From positions 1-64,000 of the forward strand of contig JACQDM010000010.1 in assembly GCA_016201045.1 (NCBI GenBank): a stretch of 64,000 bases of DNA, in the 5' to 3' direction. How positions within the stretch are numbered: the stretch's first letter is position 1; each line of letters opens with the position of its first letter. This DNA comes from Afipia sp. Lineage in GTDB: Bacteria > Pseudomonadota > Alphaproteobacteria > Rhizobiales > Xanthobacteraceae. The position numbers and the translations under genes are program-made. Positions 32,632 through 41,233 of this stretch are shown here, in pieces. The notes under the pieces were generated by a model, which was given only the letters and a program-made list of their open reading frames with translations, was not told where the DNA came from and did no database searches.

Positions 32632-34230
32632 TCAGTAGACGTCCTGCTGGTAACGTCCCTTCTTTTTCAGCTCAGCAATGAAGCTAACGGCTTCATCAAT
32701 TGTCCGCGCGCCATGTTGGGCGGTGATATCGACTAAGGCCCTCTCGACGTCTTTCGCCATGCGCTTGGCATCTCCGCACACATAGACATGAGCTCCATCT
32801 GCGAGCCACGTCCACAATTCGCGGCCGACTTCGCGCATACGGTCCTGCACATAGAACTTCTGGCCGGTGTCGCGTGACCATGCCAGCGAAAGGCGCGTCA
32901 AATGACCGGATGATTTCATTGCGTTGAATTCTTCTGCGTAGAAGAAATCGAAATCGCTGCGCTGATGGCCGAAAAACAGCCAGTTGCGGCCGGGCGCCTT
33001 CGTCGCCTGCCGGTCATGAAGGAAGGCACGAAACGGCGCAACGCCCGTGCCGGGTCCGATCATAATGATCGGTGTGTTCTGGTCCGCAGGAAGTCCGAAG
33101 CTGTGCGCCTTCTGAGTGTAGACCTTGAGCTTGTCACCCGGCCTGATGCGTTCGGCAAGAAACGTCGAAGCGACGCCGATACGCTTCCGCTTGCCAATGA
33201 CATAATGCACCGCGTCCACCGTCAGCGACAGTTTTCCGGGTGTTGCGACATGGGACGATGAAATGGAATAGAGGCGCGGCTGCAGGGGCTCGAGGGCTTC
33301 AACAAATGCTTCTGGATGCGGCCGCACACTCGCAAACTTTTGCAGGGTGGCCATCACATCGAGATTGGCGGCGTCGCCGTCGGGGTCTTCGCCGCGCGCT
33401 AAAGCGGTTGCCTTTTCCCGTAACGCGCCGCCTGAAATGAATGACATCAACTCAAACAATTTGTCGGGCGCCGGCGAAAGCGAGACGTCATGATGAAGCA
33501 CATCACGCAACGTCTTCCCGTTGATCTCCATTGTCGGGAGCGCCCCGAGCATTGCGATGATCTGGTCGACGAGGCCGAGATCGTTTTTGGCGAAAACGCC
33601 GAATGAATCTCCGACGACATAATCGAGGCCGGGGCCTGACAGATCAAATTCGATATGCCAAGTCTGTTTCTCCGATCCTTCCTTGTTCAACATTCGTCGC
33701 GACAGGAATACCGCATCAACAGGATTGTCACGCGAGCGGCCAGGTTCGCCGACAGGCGCTGCCACAGTTTCGCTCGGTGTCAGCGGCGTAACCGCGGGTG
33801 CGGAATTCTCAAGCTCCACGTAGAGCGTCTTGAGCATTCGCGACGTTTCTTTGCCGCCAGGAACGCAGAGATTGAGACGCTCTTCCTTCTTGCCTGCGAT
33901 TGCTTCGGAATAATCGTTGCAATTGTAGCCGCACTGTCCGCAATCCTGCTGCGCCATCGCAGCCATCATGCGCCGCCGCAATGGGCGGCCCTCGGCCATC
34001 TTCATGCGATCGGCGATTGAAATAGTCTGATCGTGCCATGGCGCTTCGCCATCGTCACCGTCGCCGCCCTTCATTACCGCGGCCCCTTGCTCCGCAGACA
34101 GTGGCGTCACGGCGCTGTCGAGCGAAACGAGCCCCGCGAAAAAGCCATTGAGCCACGAGCGCTGCTCGTCCGAGAAAGGCGCGGTTTCAGGAACGATATC
34201 GATCTTCGGCGGAGGAGCGATCTGGTTCAT
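32632..34230 (-). CDS. CysJ-like NADPH flavoprotein reductase with an N-terminal Fe-S cluster motif
   Basis: A 532-residue reductase without a flavodoxin (FMN) domain. In its place the N-terminal 130 residues contain C97-x2-C100-x3-C104-x17-C122 (DCGQCGYNC ... NLCVPGG), a likely [4Fe-4S] motif as in RnfB-type domains. An FAD-binding domain follows (RLYSISSS near 323), then an NADPH-binding domain (GPGTGVAPFRAFL near 405, VCGDAKRMAKDV near 491). The C-terminus ends QQDVY, a typical CysJ-family aromatic end. Its start overlaps the nirA stop by 4 bases, so it is probably the electron donor for the siroheme reductase. Electrons would run NADPH to FAD to Fe-S to NirA (inference). Confidence 0.85.
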   Translation of the reverse strand: MNQIAPPPKIDIVPETAPFSDEQRSWLNGFFAGLVSLDSAVTPLSAEQGAAVMKGGDGDDGEAPWHDQTISIADRMKMAEGRPLRRRMMAAMAQQDCGQCGYNCNDYSEAIAGKKEERLNLCVPGGKETSRMLKTLYVELENSAPAVTPLTPSETVAAPVGEPGRSRDNPVDAVFLSRRMLNKEGSEKQTWHIEFDLSGPGLDYVVGDSFGVFAKNDLGLVDQIIAMLGALPTMEINGKTLRDVLHHDVSLSPAPDKLFELMSFISGGALREKATALARGEDPDGDAANLDVMATLQKFASVRPHPEAFVEALEPLQPRLYSISSSHVATPGKLSLTVDAVHYVIGKRKRIGVASTFLAERIRPGDKLKVYTQKAHSFGLPADQNTPIIMIGPGTGVAPFRAFLHDRQATKAPGRNWLFFGHQRSDFDFFYAEEFNAMKSSGHLTRLSLAWSRDTGQKFYVQDRMREVGRELWTWLADGAHVYVCGDAKRMAKDVERALVDITAQHGARTIDEAVSFIAELKKKGRYQQDVY

Positions 34231-35984
34231 GTGGCCGTCTCCAGTTCGACCATACGCCTCAGGTCTTCAATTTCGTGGCGCGCCGCAAAGTTGACGAATG
34301 CCTCTTCGGGTGACGCGCGGTTGGCGATGTAAGAACGCAGAATCTGTTCGACTGTTTTCGGTGCATCTTCCGCTTTGACACTTTGAATAAGCTCACGTGC
34401 TATCTTGCCGTCCGCTCCGAATCCTCCTCCGACAACCACATTGTACCCGTGAACAGTATCGCCTTCGTCGTTTACCGGGACACGTGCGCCTATCAGGCCG
34501 ATGTCGCCGATATAATGTTGCGCGCACGAGTGATGGCAGCCGGTCAGGTGGACGTTGATCGGCGTATCGAGACTCAAGCGTTGATCGCACCACGACGCGA
34601 TGTCGTCCGCATTTTCCTTGGTGTGTGCGTTTGCGAATTTGCAACCCGTTGCACCAGTGCAGGCAACGAGACCGGCGCGAATATTGGATGTTTGAGTCGA
34701 AAGGCCGAGTGCGTCTATCGCCGAGACGACGGTCGCTACGTTTGCGTTCGCCACCCCTGAAATCAACAGGTTCTGCCAAACGGTAAGCCGGATATCGCCA
34801 TCGCCGAACTCGGCCGACAATTTTGCCAATCCGCGCATCTGTTCGAGCGACAAACGCCCGAGCTTGAGCGCGACTCCGATCCAGTTCAGCCCCGGCTGCT
34901 TCTGTGATTGGATGCCGATATGAGCCAAGCGATCAAAGGCGGGGTGCGGTAGAACAGCTTGAGACGCTACGCGCATCATTTTGCGGCCGAGCTTCTCTTC
35001 AACAGCGGCAAGAAATCTATCGAAACCCCACGCATCTAGAATGTACTTCAATCGCGACTTCAGGCGATTGGTGCGGTCACCGTGTTCGATGAAGACGCGG
35101 ACAATGGCGTCGGCCACAGCGGTTGCGTCCGACGGCTGCACGATCACGCCGGTATCACGCGCGAGGTCGCGATGACCTGTGATTCCGCCAAGACCGAGAC
35201 GATAGTAGATGCCGGGCTCGACGCCGTAACCGTCGGCGACCTGCACGGCCTGAAAAGCGATGTCGTTTGTGTCTTCAAGCGTCGCGATCAGCCCACCACC
35301 ATCGAATGCGACGTTAAACTTTCGCGGTAACCCGTAAAGCGCGCGCTCGTTGAGAATGTGAAAGTGCCATGCCCGCGCATGGGGTCGCGTATCCAGCAAT
35401 TCTTGGGGATCGATACCCGCCGTCGCGCCTCCGGTCACATTGCGGATATTGTCGGCGCCGGAGCCGCGTGAACACAAACCAATATCCTGAATCGCTTCGA
35501 TGACGTTGACCGAATTCTTAGGCTCGATTTCGCGCAACTGAAGATTGGCTCGTGTTGTGACATGCGCATATGGCCCGCCAAACTTTTCGGCGATGTCGGC
35601 GACGCCTGCCAACTGCCAATGCTTGAGAATGCCATTCGGAATTCGCAGCCGGCACATGTAGGACGTCTGAGTCGGCGCAACGTAAAAGATGCCGTAGTAA
35701 CGCCAGCGGAAATTGTCGGCAGGTTTCGGCGGCTCATTCGCTTCCGCCTGCTTCAGCAGACGCGGATAGGCGTCGAACGGATGTTCTTCCCGCTTGAATT
35801 TCTCTTGATCGCTGAGCTTGCCGCCGGCGGCGACGGTACGGTCCTGCGCTTTGAAATGAATTGCATCCGGGCCGACGGGTTCGGATTTCGGCTGTGCGCT
35901 GCTGCGCGCAACGCGCGATGCACTCAAACCCGACACGAATCCTTCGAGGTATCTCTTCTGATCGGGTGAAAAATCGCTGGACAT
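34227..35984 (-). CDS. nirA: Siroheme/[4Fe-4S] nitrite or sulfite reductase (NirA family)
   Basis: A 585-residue enzyme from the ATG at 35984. The frame is open to 36113, but that extension covers the structured leader described separately. It has two ferredoxin-like half domains, and cluster/siroheme cysteines in CTGATGC (about 440/446) and CHHSC (about 480/484). The siroheme loop HVTTRANLQLR is also present. It catalyses six-electron reduction of nitrite to ammonium or sulfite to sulfide. Sequence alone does not settle the substrate. NasS/NasT immediately upstream and an ANTAR-type leader favour nitrite assimilation. It is coupled to the downstream flavoprotein (ATGA overlap). No nitrate reductase or transporter is in the window. 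Confidence 0.88.
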   Translation of the reverse strand: MSSDFSPDQKRYLEGFVSGLSASRVARSSAQPKSEPVGPDAIHFKAQDRTVAAGGKLSDQEKFKREEHPFDAYPRLLKQAEANEPPKPADNFRWRYYGIFYVAPTQTSYMCRLRIPNGILKHWQLAGVADIAEKFGGPYAHVTTRANLQLREIEPKNSVNVIEAIQDIGLCSRGSGADNIRNVTGGATAGIDPQELLDTRPHARAWHFHILNERALYGLPRKFNVAFDGGGLIATLEDTNDIAFQAVQVADGYGVEPGIYYRLGLGGITGHRDLARDTGVIVQPSDATAVADAIVRVFIEHGDRTNRLKSRLKYILDAWGFDRFLAAVEEKLGRKMMRVASQAVLPHPAFDRLAHIGIQSQKQPGLNWIGVALKLGRLSLEQMRGLAKLSAEFGDGDIRLTVWQNLLISGVANANVATVVSAIDALGLSTQTSNIRAGLVACTGATGCKFANAHTKENADDIASWCDQRLSLDTPINVHLTGCHHSCAQHYIGDIGLIGARVPVNDEGDTVHGYNVVVGGGFGADGKIARELIQSVKAEDAPKTVEQILRSYIANRASPEEAFVNFAARHEIEDLRRMVELETAT

Positions 35985-36013
35985 TGCCCCGCTTGATCCT
36001 TGGCCTTCGAACG

Positions 36014-36064
36014 AAAAAACCGCCCCCCCGTCGTTCGCGCAAAGACGCGACAGTCGGGACAGCG
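36014..36064 (-). terminator. Leader attenuator (intrinsic terminator) upstream of nirA
   Basis: On the minus strand CCGC(TGT)CCCG pairs with CGGG(GGG)GCGG, an inner TCGCG-TCTTTG-CGCGA stem caps the hairpin, and the run TTTTTT (36019-36014) follows. It lies 30 bases before the nirA start, so it can stop transcription before the gene. Its 5' arm (36064-36059) is also the 3' arm of hairpin P2, making the two structures mutually exclusive. Confidence 0.7.
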
Positions 36065-36093
36065 GCTTTGCTGTTCGGTCCGTCAGCGGACCG
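36059..36093 (-). promoter_or_regulatory. Tandem hairpins P1-P2, probable NasT (ANTAR) RNA-binding site
   Basis: Read on the minus strand, P1 (36093-36076) has a 6-bp stem CGGTCC/GGACCG with loop GCTGAC. One base later P2 (36074-36059) has a 5-bp stem ACAGC/GCTGT with hexaloop AAAGCC. ANTAR proteins bind two adjacent hairpins with six-base loops that favour A at position 1 and G at position 4. P2 fits both, P1 only the G. P1 can also close to a tetraloop (CTGA), which weakens it. P2 competes with the terminator downstream, as expected for antitermination by NasT. Confidence 0.65.
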
Positions 36094-36108
36094 GGCACCG
36101 CTGAACTA

Positions 36109-36124
36109 TTCAAGGATCATGCCA
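36109..36124 (-). promoter_or_regulatory. Sigma54-like promoter for the nirA leader
   Basis: The minus strand reads TGGCATG-ATCC-TTGAA, matching the sigma54 consensus TGGCACG-N4-TTGCA in spacing and in 10 of 12 fixed bases; the -12 C is replaced by A. Counting 12 bases on places the transcript start near 36098, five bases before hairpin P1. Nitrogen-regulated sigma54 control would suit a nitrite-assimilation operon. The placement fits the leader well, but the imperfect -12 element makes this tentative. Confidence 0.45.
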
Positions 36125-36239
36125 AATTGCTGCGATGCGGAACGTCCCTGACCATCTGATTTTTCTGGGGAATATTGCCGTTCGAGCCGAAGTTTGCTCC
36201 AGCATCGCCCGGCAGCGCTCATAATTTAGGCAAAGGGCC

Positions 36240-37412
36240 CTATTCGAGGCGGCGCTTGATTGCGACTGATCGCAAGTGCGCACCGACATCGTTGGCATCG
36301 AAGGCTGGACCATCGAAAGCGCCGACGCCGTCAGCTACTGTCCGGTCAGGTTTGGCCGGCCGCCCAAGCGCGGCATCGTACAAATCGGGCCTGAATACGC
36401 CTTGCGCGGCTTTCAATCCATCCGCTGAATATGCCGCCTGCCCCCAACGCACCATCTGCGCGTAGAGCCACGCGGCTTGAACGGGATCGGGCCTTGCAGC
36501 GCCCTCCCGGCCGACGAGCAGATAGCGCCCGCTTTCGCGCACCGTTCCGTCGGGCGAAATCTTCAATCGCCCGTCCAGCGTACGGCGGATGACTTCCGCA
36601 TCCACACCGATGCGCTCGGGCGTTGCGAGAATCCGCGAAACTTCGTCGCGGTTCGTAGGCTCCTCGATAAAATCGGCAGCGCGGCCGTGCGCGCGGATCA
36701 ACTTTGCGAGTGTCAGCGGATTCTCGCGCGACCAGTGTTCGCGGACGGCCAACACCTTTTCCGCCGCCCGCTCCAAAATGTCGGACACGAAGTGCAGAAT
36801 GTGGCCGACACCGAAATCGACCGCTACCGAATTCCACGGTGCGCCGACGCAGAACGCATCGACATGCCCGTTTGCCAGACTGTCCACCATGTAAGGCGGC
36901 GGCAGCACGACGAGACGCACGTCTTCGTCCGGATCGACACCGCCCGCGGCCATCCAGAACCGCAATTGATAGTTATGAGTCGAAAACGGAAACGTCATAC
37001 CGAATGTCAGCGGATCCTTTCCGGATTTGCGGCGCGACGCCACAATGCGCGAAAGTGCCTTTGCCGACGCCATCGGATCGGTGACGTCGCCGCCGATTTC
37101 TGACGTGATGGCAGCATGAAGGCTCGGCGATACCGTGATCGCGTTGCCGTTCAGTCCGAGATTGAACGGCGCAATGATCGGTACTTTGACCTGCTGAAGT
37201 CCGAGACTTGAAGCAATGGCGACAGGGGCCAGCAGATGCGCCGCATCGAACAGTCCGATATTCAGCTTGTCGCGCACGTTGGACCACGACACCTCACGCA
37301 CAAGCGTGACATCCAGTCCTTCGGCTGCGGCAAACCCCTTGTCGACGGCAATGATAAGCGCCGAAGCATCCACCAGCGGAATGAAACCGATGCGCAACGG
37401 TTTGTCGGTCAT
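36240..37412 (-). CDS. nasS: NasS nitrate/nitrite sensor (CmpA/NrtA-like, cytoplasmic)
   Basis: A 390-residue protein of the NrtA/CmpA substrate-binding fold with no signal peptide, which distinguishes NasS sensors from transport proteins. Recognisable blocks are RIGFIPLVDASALIIA, DKLNIGLFDAAHLLAPVA, FGMTFPFSTHNYQLRFWMA and FCVGAPWNSVAVDFGVGH. In the known system NasS binds NasT when nitrate or nitrite is absent and releases it when the ligand binds. It overlaps nasT by 4 bases and precedes the nirA leader. Confidence 0.88.
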   Translation of the reverse strand: MTDKPLRIGFIPLVDASALIIAVDKGFAAAEGLDVTLVREVSWSNVRDKLNIGLFDAAHLLAPVAIASSLGLQQVKVPIIAPFNLGLNGNAITVSPSLHAAITSEIGGDVTDPMASAKALSRIVASRRKSGKDPLTFGMTFPFSTHNYQLRFWMAAGGVDPDEDVRLVVLPPPYMVDSLANGHVDAFCVGAPWNSVAVDFGVGHILHFVSDILERAAEKVLAVREHWSRENPLTLAKLIRAHGRAADFIEEPTNRDEVSRILATPERIGVDAEVIRRTLDGRLKISPDGTVRESGRYLLVGREGAARPDPVQAAWLYAQMVRWGQAAYSADGLKAAQGVFRPDLYDAALGRPAKPDRTVADGVGAFDGPAFDANDVGAHLRSVAIKRRLE

Positions 37413-37999
37413 TTCAACATCTCCGCCGCTGTAACTATCGATTGGGCAATTTCGCCGACCTTCTTTTTCTCGCGCATCGCTGTAGAGCGGATGAGCACAT
37501 AGGCCTCGTCCTCGGTCAGATTCTTGGCCTTCATCAATAGTCCCTTGGCACGATCGAGTACTTTGCGGTCCTCGAGTGCGGACTTGGTTCGATCCAGCTC
37601 ATCCTGGAGCTTGGAGAATGCGTTGAAGCGCGAGATACAAAGATCGAGGATCGGCTTGATCCGTTCCTTTTTCAGTCCATCCACGATATAGGCGGACACG
37701 CCGGCCTCGACCGATTGCTGGATCGATGCAGCATCGCTCTGGTCCACGAACATGGCGATCGGCCGCCGCACCGCGCGGCTGACCTGGAACATCTGTTCGA
37801 GAATATCGCGGCTCGGATTTTCGAGGTCGATCAGGATGACGTCGGGATCCAGCGCGTATATCCGCGCCAGCAGATTCTGCATTTCGTCGATGTGCTGGAC
37901 GCTGCTAAAGCCCGCGTCGCGCAATCCCTCTTTCAGAATTGCCGCACGGATCGGGCTTTCGTCGACGATGACGATCTTGAACGACGAATCCGCAGCCAT
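37409..37999 (-). CDS. nasT: NasT ANTAR-domain transcription antiterminator
   Basis: A 196-residue protein from the ATG at 37999; the frame extends to 38113 without a better site. The N-terminal receiver-like domain (FKIVIVDESPIRAAIL; DVILIDLENPS) is followed by a helix (LCISRFNAFSKLQDELDRTKSAL). The C-terminal ANTAR domain (DRKVLDRAKGLLMKAKNLTEDEAYVLIRSTAMREKKKVGEIAQSI) ends the protein. NasT binds two-hairpin leaders and prevents termination upstream of nitrate/nitrite assimilation genes. Its gene is translationally coupled to nasS, and a fitting target lies 1.2 kb downstream in the nirA leader. Confidence 0.93.
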   Translation of the reverse strand: MAADSSFKIVIVDESPIRAAILKEGLRDAGFSSVQHIDEMQNLLARIYALDPDVILIDLENPSRDILEQMFQVSRAVRRPIAMFVDQSDAASIQQSVEAGVSAYIVDGLKKERIKPILDLCISRFNAFSKLQDELDRTKSALEDRKVLDRAKGLLMKAKNLTEDEAYVLIRSTAMREKKKVGEIAQSIVTAAEMLK

Positions 38000-38105
38000 C
38001 CACCACTCGCATTCCGGCGGAACAACCCTAGCACGCCCCGGATCGGAGCTTAAAGCCTTGTAATCGCCCGCTATCGGCGTTAGCTCCAGGCCCTCAACCG
38101 AAAGC

Positions 38106-39437
38106 GTGAGCATGAATCAGGGCGCAGCCCCGAAGGTCAGTTTTGTGTCTCTCGGATGCCCCAAAGCCTTGGTGGACTCCGAGCGCATCATCACGCGCCT
38201 TCGCGCCGAAGGCTATGAACTGGCGCGCAAGCACGATGGTGCCGATCTGGTCATCGTCAATACCTGCGGTTTTCTCGATAGTGCCAAGCAGGAATCGCTT
38301 GGTGCCATCGGTGAAGCAATGGCGCAGAACGGCAAGGTCATTGTCACCGGCTGCATGGGTGCCGAACCCGAGCAGATCGAGCAAGCCTATCCCAACGTGT
38401 TGTCGATCACCGGCCCCCAGCAATATGAAAGCGTGCTGGAAGCCGTGCATCGCGCCGCGCCGCCGCTGCACAACCCGCATATCGATCTGCTGCCGCCGCA
38501 GGGCGTCAAGCTGACGCCGCGCCACTACGCCTATTTGAAAATTTCCGAAGGCTGCAACAATCGCTGCACGTTCTGTATAATCCCGAAGCTGCGTGGCGAT
38601 CTCGTGTCGCGTCCAGCCAATGACGTGTTGCGCGAAGCAGAGAAGCTCGTCGCCGCCGGCGTCAAGGAATTGCTTGTCATCTCGCAGGACACGTCGGCCT
38701 ACGGCGTCGACCTGAAATATGAGACGTCGCAATGGAAGGATCGCGACGTTCGCGCGAAGTTCATAGATCTTGCACGTGAACTTGGCGAATTCGGCGCGTG
38801 GGTGCGCTTGCAGTACGTCTATCCCTACCCGCACGTTGATGAAGTTATCGCACTGATGAACGAAGGAAAGGTTCTTCCCTATCTCGATATTCCGTTCCAG
38901 CACGCCTCGCCTGATGTGTTGAAGCAAATGCGCCGTCCTGCCGCTCAGGATAAGACACTCGCGCGCATCAAGGCGTGGCGCGAGGAATGTCCCGAACTTG
39001 CTCTGCGTTCGACCTTCATCGTCGGGTTTCCCGGCGAGACGGATTCCGATTTTCAGTATCTGCTCGACTGGCTGGACGAAGCGCAGATCGATCGCGTCGG
39101 CTGTTTCAAATACGAGTCGGTTGCGGGCGCGACTTCGAACGCGCTCGACAATCCCGTGCCGGAAGACATCAAGACCGCTCGATGGAATGCGTTGATGGCG
39201 CGCCAGCAGAAAATTTCTGCGCAGCGGCTCAAGCGCAAAGTGGGCACACGGCAACAGGTCATCGTCGACGAAGTCGGCCCGACGGTTGCGAAGGGCCGCA
39301 CGAGATCAGACGCGCCTCAAATCGACGGATCGGTGTTCTTATCAAGTCGCCGTCCATTAAAGGTCGGAGAGATCGTCACCGCCAAGATCGAACGTGCCGA
39401 TCAATACGACCTTCACGGAACCGTGGCCGGTTTCTGA
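38106..39437 (+). CDS. rimO: Ribosomal protein S12 methylthiotransferase RimO
   Basis: A 443-residue radical-SAM methylthiotransferase that modifies Asp88 of ribosomal protein S12. The UPF0004 domain has its three cluster cysteines (C18, C54, C83 in [18 protein letters not shown]). The radical-SAM triad is C150-N-N-R-C154-T-F-C157. The substrate-binding core ([31 protein letters not shown]) and a C-terminal TRAM domain follow. The GTG at 38106 is used here; an in-frame ATG at 38112 is equally possible. It is divergent from nasT and converges with the quinone oxidoreductase 3 bases away. Confidence 0.95.
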   Translation: MSMNQGAAPKVSFVSLGCPKALVDSERIITRLRAEGYELARKHDGADLVIVNTCGFLDSAKQESLGAIGEAMAQNGKVIVTGCMGAEPEQIEQAYPNVLSITGPQQYESVLEAVHRAAPPLHNPHIDLLPPQGVKLTPRHYAYLKISEGCNNRCTFCIIPKLRGDLVSRPANDVLREAEKLVAAGVKELLVISQDTSAYGVDLKYETSQWKDRDVRAKFIDLARELGEFGAWVRLQYVYPYPHVDEVIALMNEGKVLPYLDIPFQHASPDVLKQMRRPAAQDKTLARIKAWREECPELALRSTFIVGFPGETDSDFQYLLDWLDEAQIDRVGCFKYESVAGATSNALDNPVPEDIKTARWNALMARQQKISAQRLKRKVGTRQQVIVDEVGPTVAKGRTRSDAPQIDGSVFLSSRRPLKVGEIVTAKIERADQYDLHGTVAGF

Positions 39438-39440
39438 CGC

Positions 39441-40415
39441 TTAAGGCTTGAGGATCGACGAGCCTGTGGTGATGCGGCTCTCGAGATCGCGATGCGCCTT
39501 CTGCGCGTCCTTAAGTGCATAGGCGTGATTGATCGGCACCCGGATTGTGCCGCTGATGACAGCTGCGAACAGCGTATCCGCTCCCTCCATCAGTTCCTTG
39601 CGCGTGCCGACATAGTCGTTGAGCTTCGGTCGCGTCGCGAACAAGGAGCCGTGGTTGTTCAATTCCGCGATCGAGAACGGAGGCACCGGACCAGATGCGT
39701 TGCCGAACGACACGAACAGGCCGCGTAGCCTTAAGCATTTCAACGAGCCAGGAAACGTGTCCTTGCCGACGCCGTCATAGACCACGTCGCACAATTCGCC
39801 GCGGCTGATCTGCTTCACCCGTTCGGCAAAATCTTCCTCCTTGTAAAGAATGACATGGTCGCAACCGTTGGCGAGCGCGAGGTCAGCCTTCTCCTTCGTG
39901 CCGACGGTGCCGATGACATTCGCACCGAGCGCCTTCGCCCATTGGCAGGCGAGCAATCCGATGCCGCCCGCAGCTGCGTGTATGAGTACGCGATGACCGG
40001 GCTGGACGGCGAATGTCTTGAACAGCAGATACCAAACGGTCAGGCCCTTCAACATCAACACGGCAGCCTGTTCGTGCGTGATGTGATCCGGCAGTTTGAC
40101 GAGTTTGTCGGCGGGAATGTTGCGCTCGGTCGCATAGCCGCCGAGATTGAAATAATAGGCGACGCGGTCGCCGGGATGAAAATTCGTCACGCCGGGACCG
40201 ACCGAGACGACCTCGCCTGACGCTTCATTCCCCGCGATGAACGGGAGGCCCGGTGCCTTGTAGAGGCCGGAGCGGTAATAGGTGTCGATGAAATTCAGTC
40301 CGATGGCATGCTGACGTATGCGCACTTCGCCGTTTGAAGGCGCAGGTACATCGACATCCTCGTAGGTCAGAACTTCCGGTCCGCCGATTTTGTGTACGCG
40401 CACTGCCTTGGTCAT
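39441..40415 (-). CDS. Quinone oxidoreductase / zeta-crystallin-type medium-chain reductase
   Basis: A 324-residue zinc-free medium-chain dehydrogenase. The substrate domain opens MTKAVRVHKIGGPEVLTYEDV with NFIDTYYRSG and PFIAGNEASGEV. The Rossmann segment is VLIHAAAGGIGLLACQWAKALGA, the A-A-x-G-x-x-G motif of NADPH-dependent quinone reductases. It lacks the structural zinc cysteines of alcohol dehydrogenases. It probably makes one-electron reductions of quinones. The TerC-family gene is next on the same strand, 59 bases upstream of its start. Confidence 0.88.
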   Translation of the reverse strand: MTKAVRVHKIGGPEVLTYEDVDVPAPSNGEVRIRQHAIGLNFIDTYYRSGLYKAPGLPFIAGNEASGEVVSVGPGVTNFHPGDRVAYYFNLGGYATERNIPADKLVKLPDHITHEQAAVLMLKGLTVWYLLFKTFAVQPGHRVLIHAAAGGIGLLACQWAKALGANVIGTVGTKEKADLALANGCDHVILYKEEDFAERVKQISRGELCDVVYDGVGKDTFPGSLKCLRLRGLFVSFGNASGPVPPFSIAELNNHGSLFATRPKLNDYVGTRKELMEGADTLFAAVISGTIRVPINHAYALKDAQKAHRDLESRITTGSSILKP

Positions 40416-40474
40416 CGTCGTCTCCCGGTCGAATTTCCGGCAAAGTTATCCAAGCGCGCGACGATGTCCAGCGG

Positions 40475-41233
40475 TCAGGAAGCAACCTTTCGCCGAGGCG
40501 TCGGCGGGCGCTTTCCGCGCTTTTTCCGATTGCGATGCGCAAGGATATTGAATGCCTCGACCGCTGCCGAAAATGCGATGGCGACGTAAATGAATGAGCG
40601 CGGAATGTGGAACTTGAAGCCGTCTGCTACGAGCGCCACGCCGATCAGCACCAGAAATGCCAGCGCCAGCATTTTCGTCGTCGGATGTTCGGCGACGAAC
40701 TTCGCCACGGGGCCCGCCGATAGGTACATGACGCCGACGGCGATCACGACGGCAGCAATCATGATTTCCAGATCCTGCGCCATGCCGATGGCGGTGATGA
40801 TGGAATCCAGCGAAAATACCAGATCGATGATGACGATCTGAACGATGACCCAAAAAAAAGCGTTGGCTTTCGATTTGGGGCTGCTTTCTTCGTTCGCGCC
40901 CTCGACCTCGCCGTGAATTTCGTGAGTGGCCTTGGCGATCAGAAACAGCCCGCCGCCGATCAGGATCAGATCGCGCCATGACAGCGCGAATTTCCCGATC
41001 TCGAAGACCGGCTTGGTAAGCCCGATCAGCCATACCAGTGCGCTCAGAAGAACGATCCGGAACACGAGAGCGAGCGCAAGACCGACTTTTCGCGCACGCC
41101 CGGCCTGTGCCGCCGGAATCCGCGACACGATGACCGACAGAAAGATCACATTGTCGATGCCGAGCACGATTTCGAGCGCAGTCAGAGTGACGAGCGCTGC
41201 CCATGCTTCTGGACTGGCAAGAAGCTCCATCAT
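40475..41233 (-). CDS. TerC-family integral membrane protein
   Basis: A 252-residue protein with about seven hydrophobic helices. The family motif is intact at the N-terminus (LVTLTALEIVLGIDNVIFLSVI), with ALVWLIGL, SWRDLILIGGGLFLIAKATHEIH and IDLVFSLDSIITAIGM. The two NxxD/DN-type acidic motifs (GIDNV, SLDSI) lie in the membrane and are thought to bind a metal ion. Relatives are proposed manganese exporters that metallate secreted proteins. The C-terminus is basic (RNRKKRGKRPPTPRRK). Its start overlaps the stop of the pcs gene, so the two may be co-translated. Confidence 0.88.
   Translation of the reverse strand: MMELLASPEAWAALVTLTALEIVLGIDNVIFLSVIVSRIPAAQAGRARKVGLALALVFRIVLLSALVWLIGLTKPVFEIGKFALSWRDLILIGGGLFLIAKATHEIHGEVEGANEESSPKSKANAFFWVIVQIVIIDLVFSLDSIITAIGMAQDLEIMIAAVVIAVGVMYLSAGPVAKFVAEHPTTKMLALAFLVLIGVALVADGFKFHIPRSFIYVAIAFSAAVEAFNILAHRNRKKRGKRPPTPRRKVAS

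Noticed and set aside
36083-36104. Alternative hairpin TCAGCGG/CCGCTGA overlapping P1
   Set aside because: It is a perfect 7-bp stem but would begin upstream of the predicted transcript start and has an 8-base loop, so P1 is preferred as the ANTAR hairpin.
38094-39254. 386-codon minus-strand frame antisense to rimO
   Set aside because: Antisense to a confident rimO; histidine/arginine-rich shadow product.
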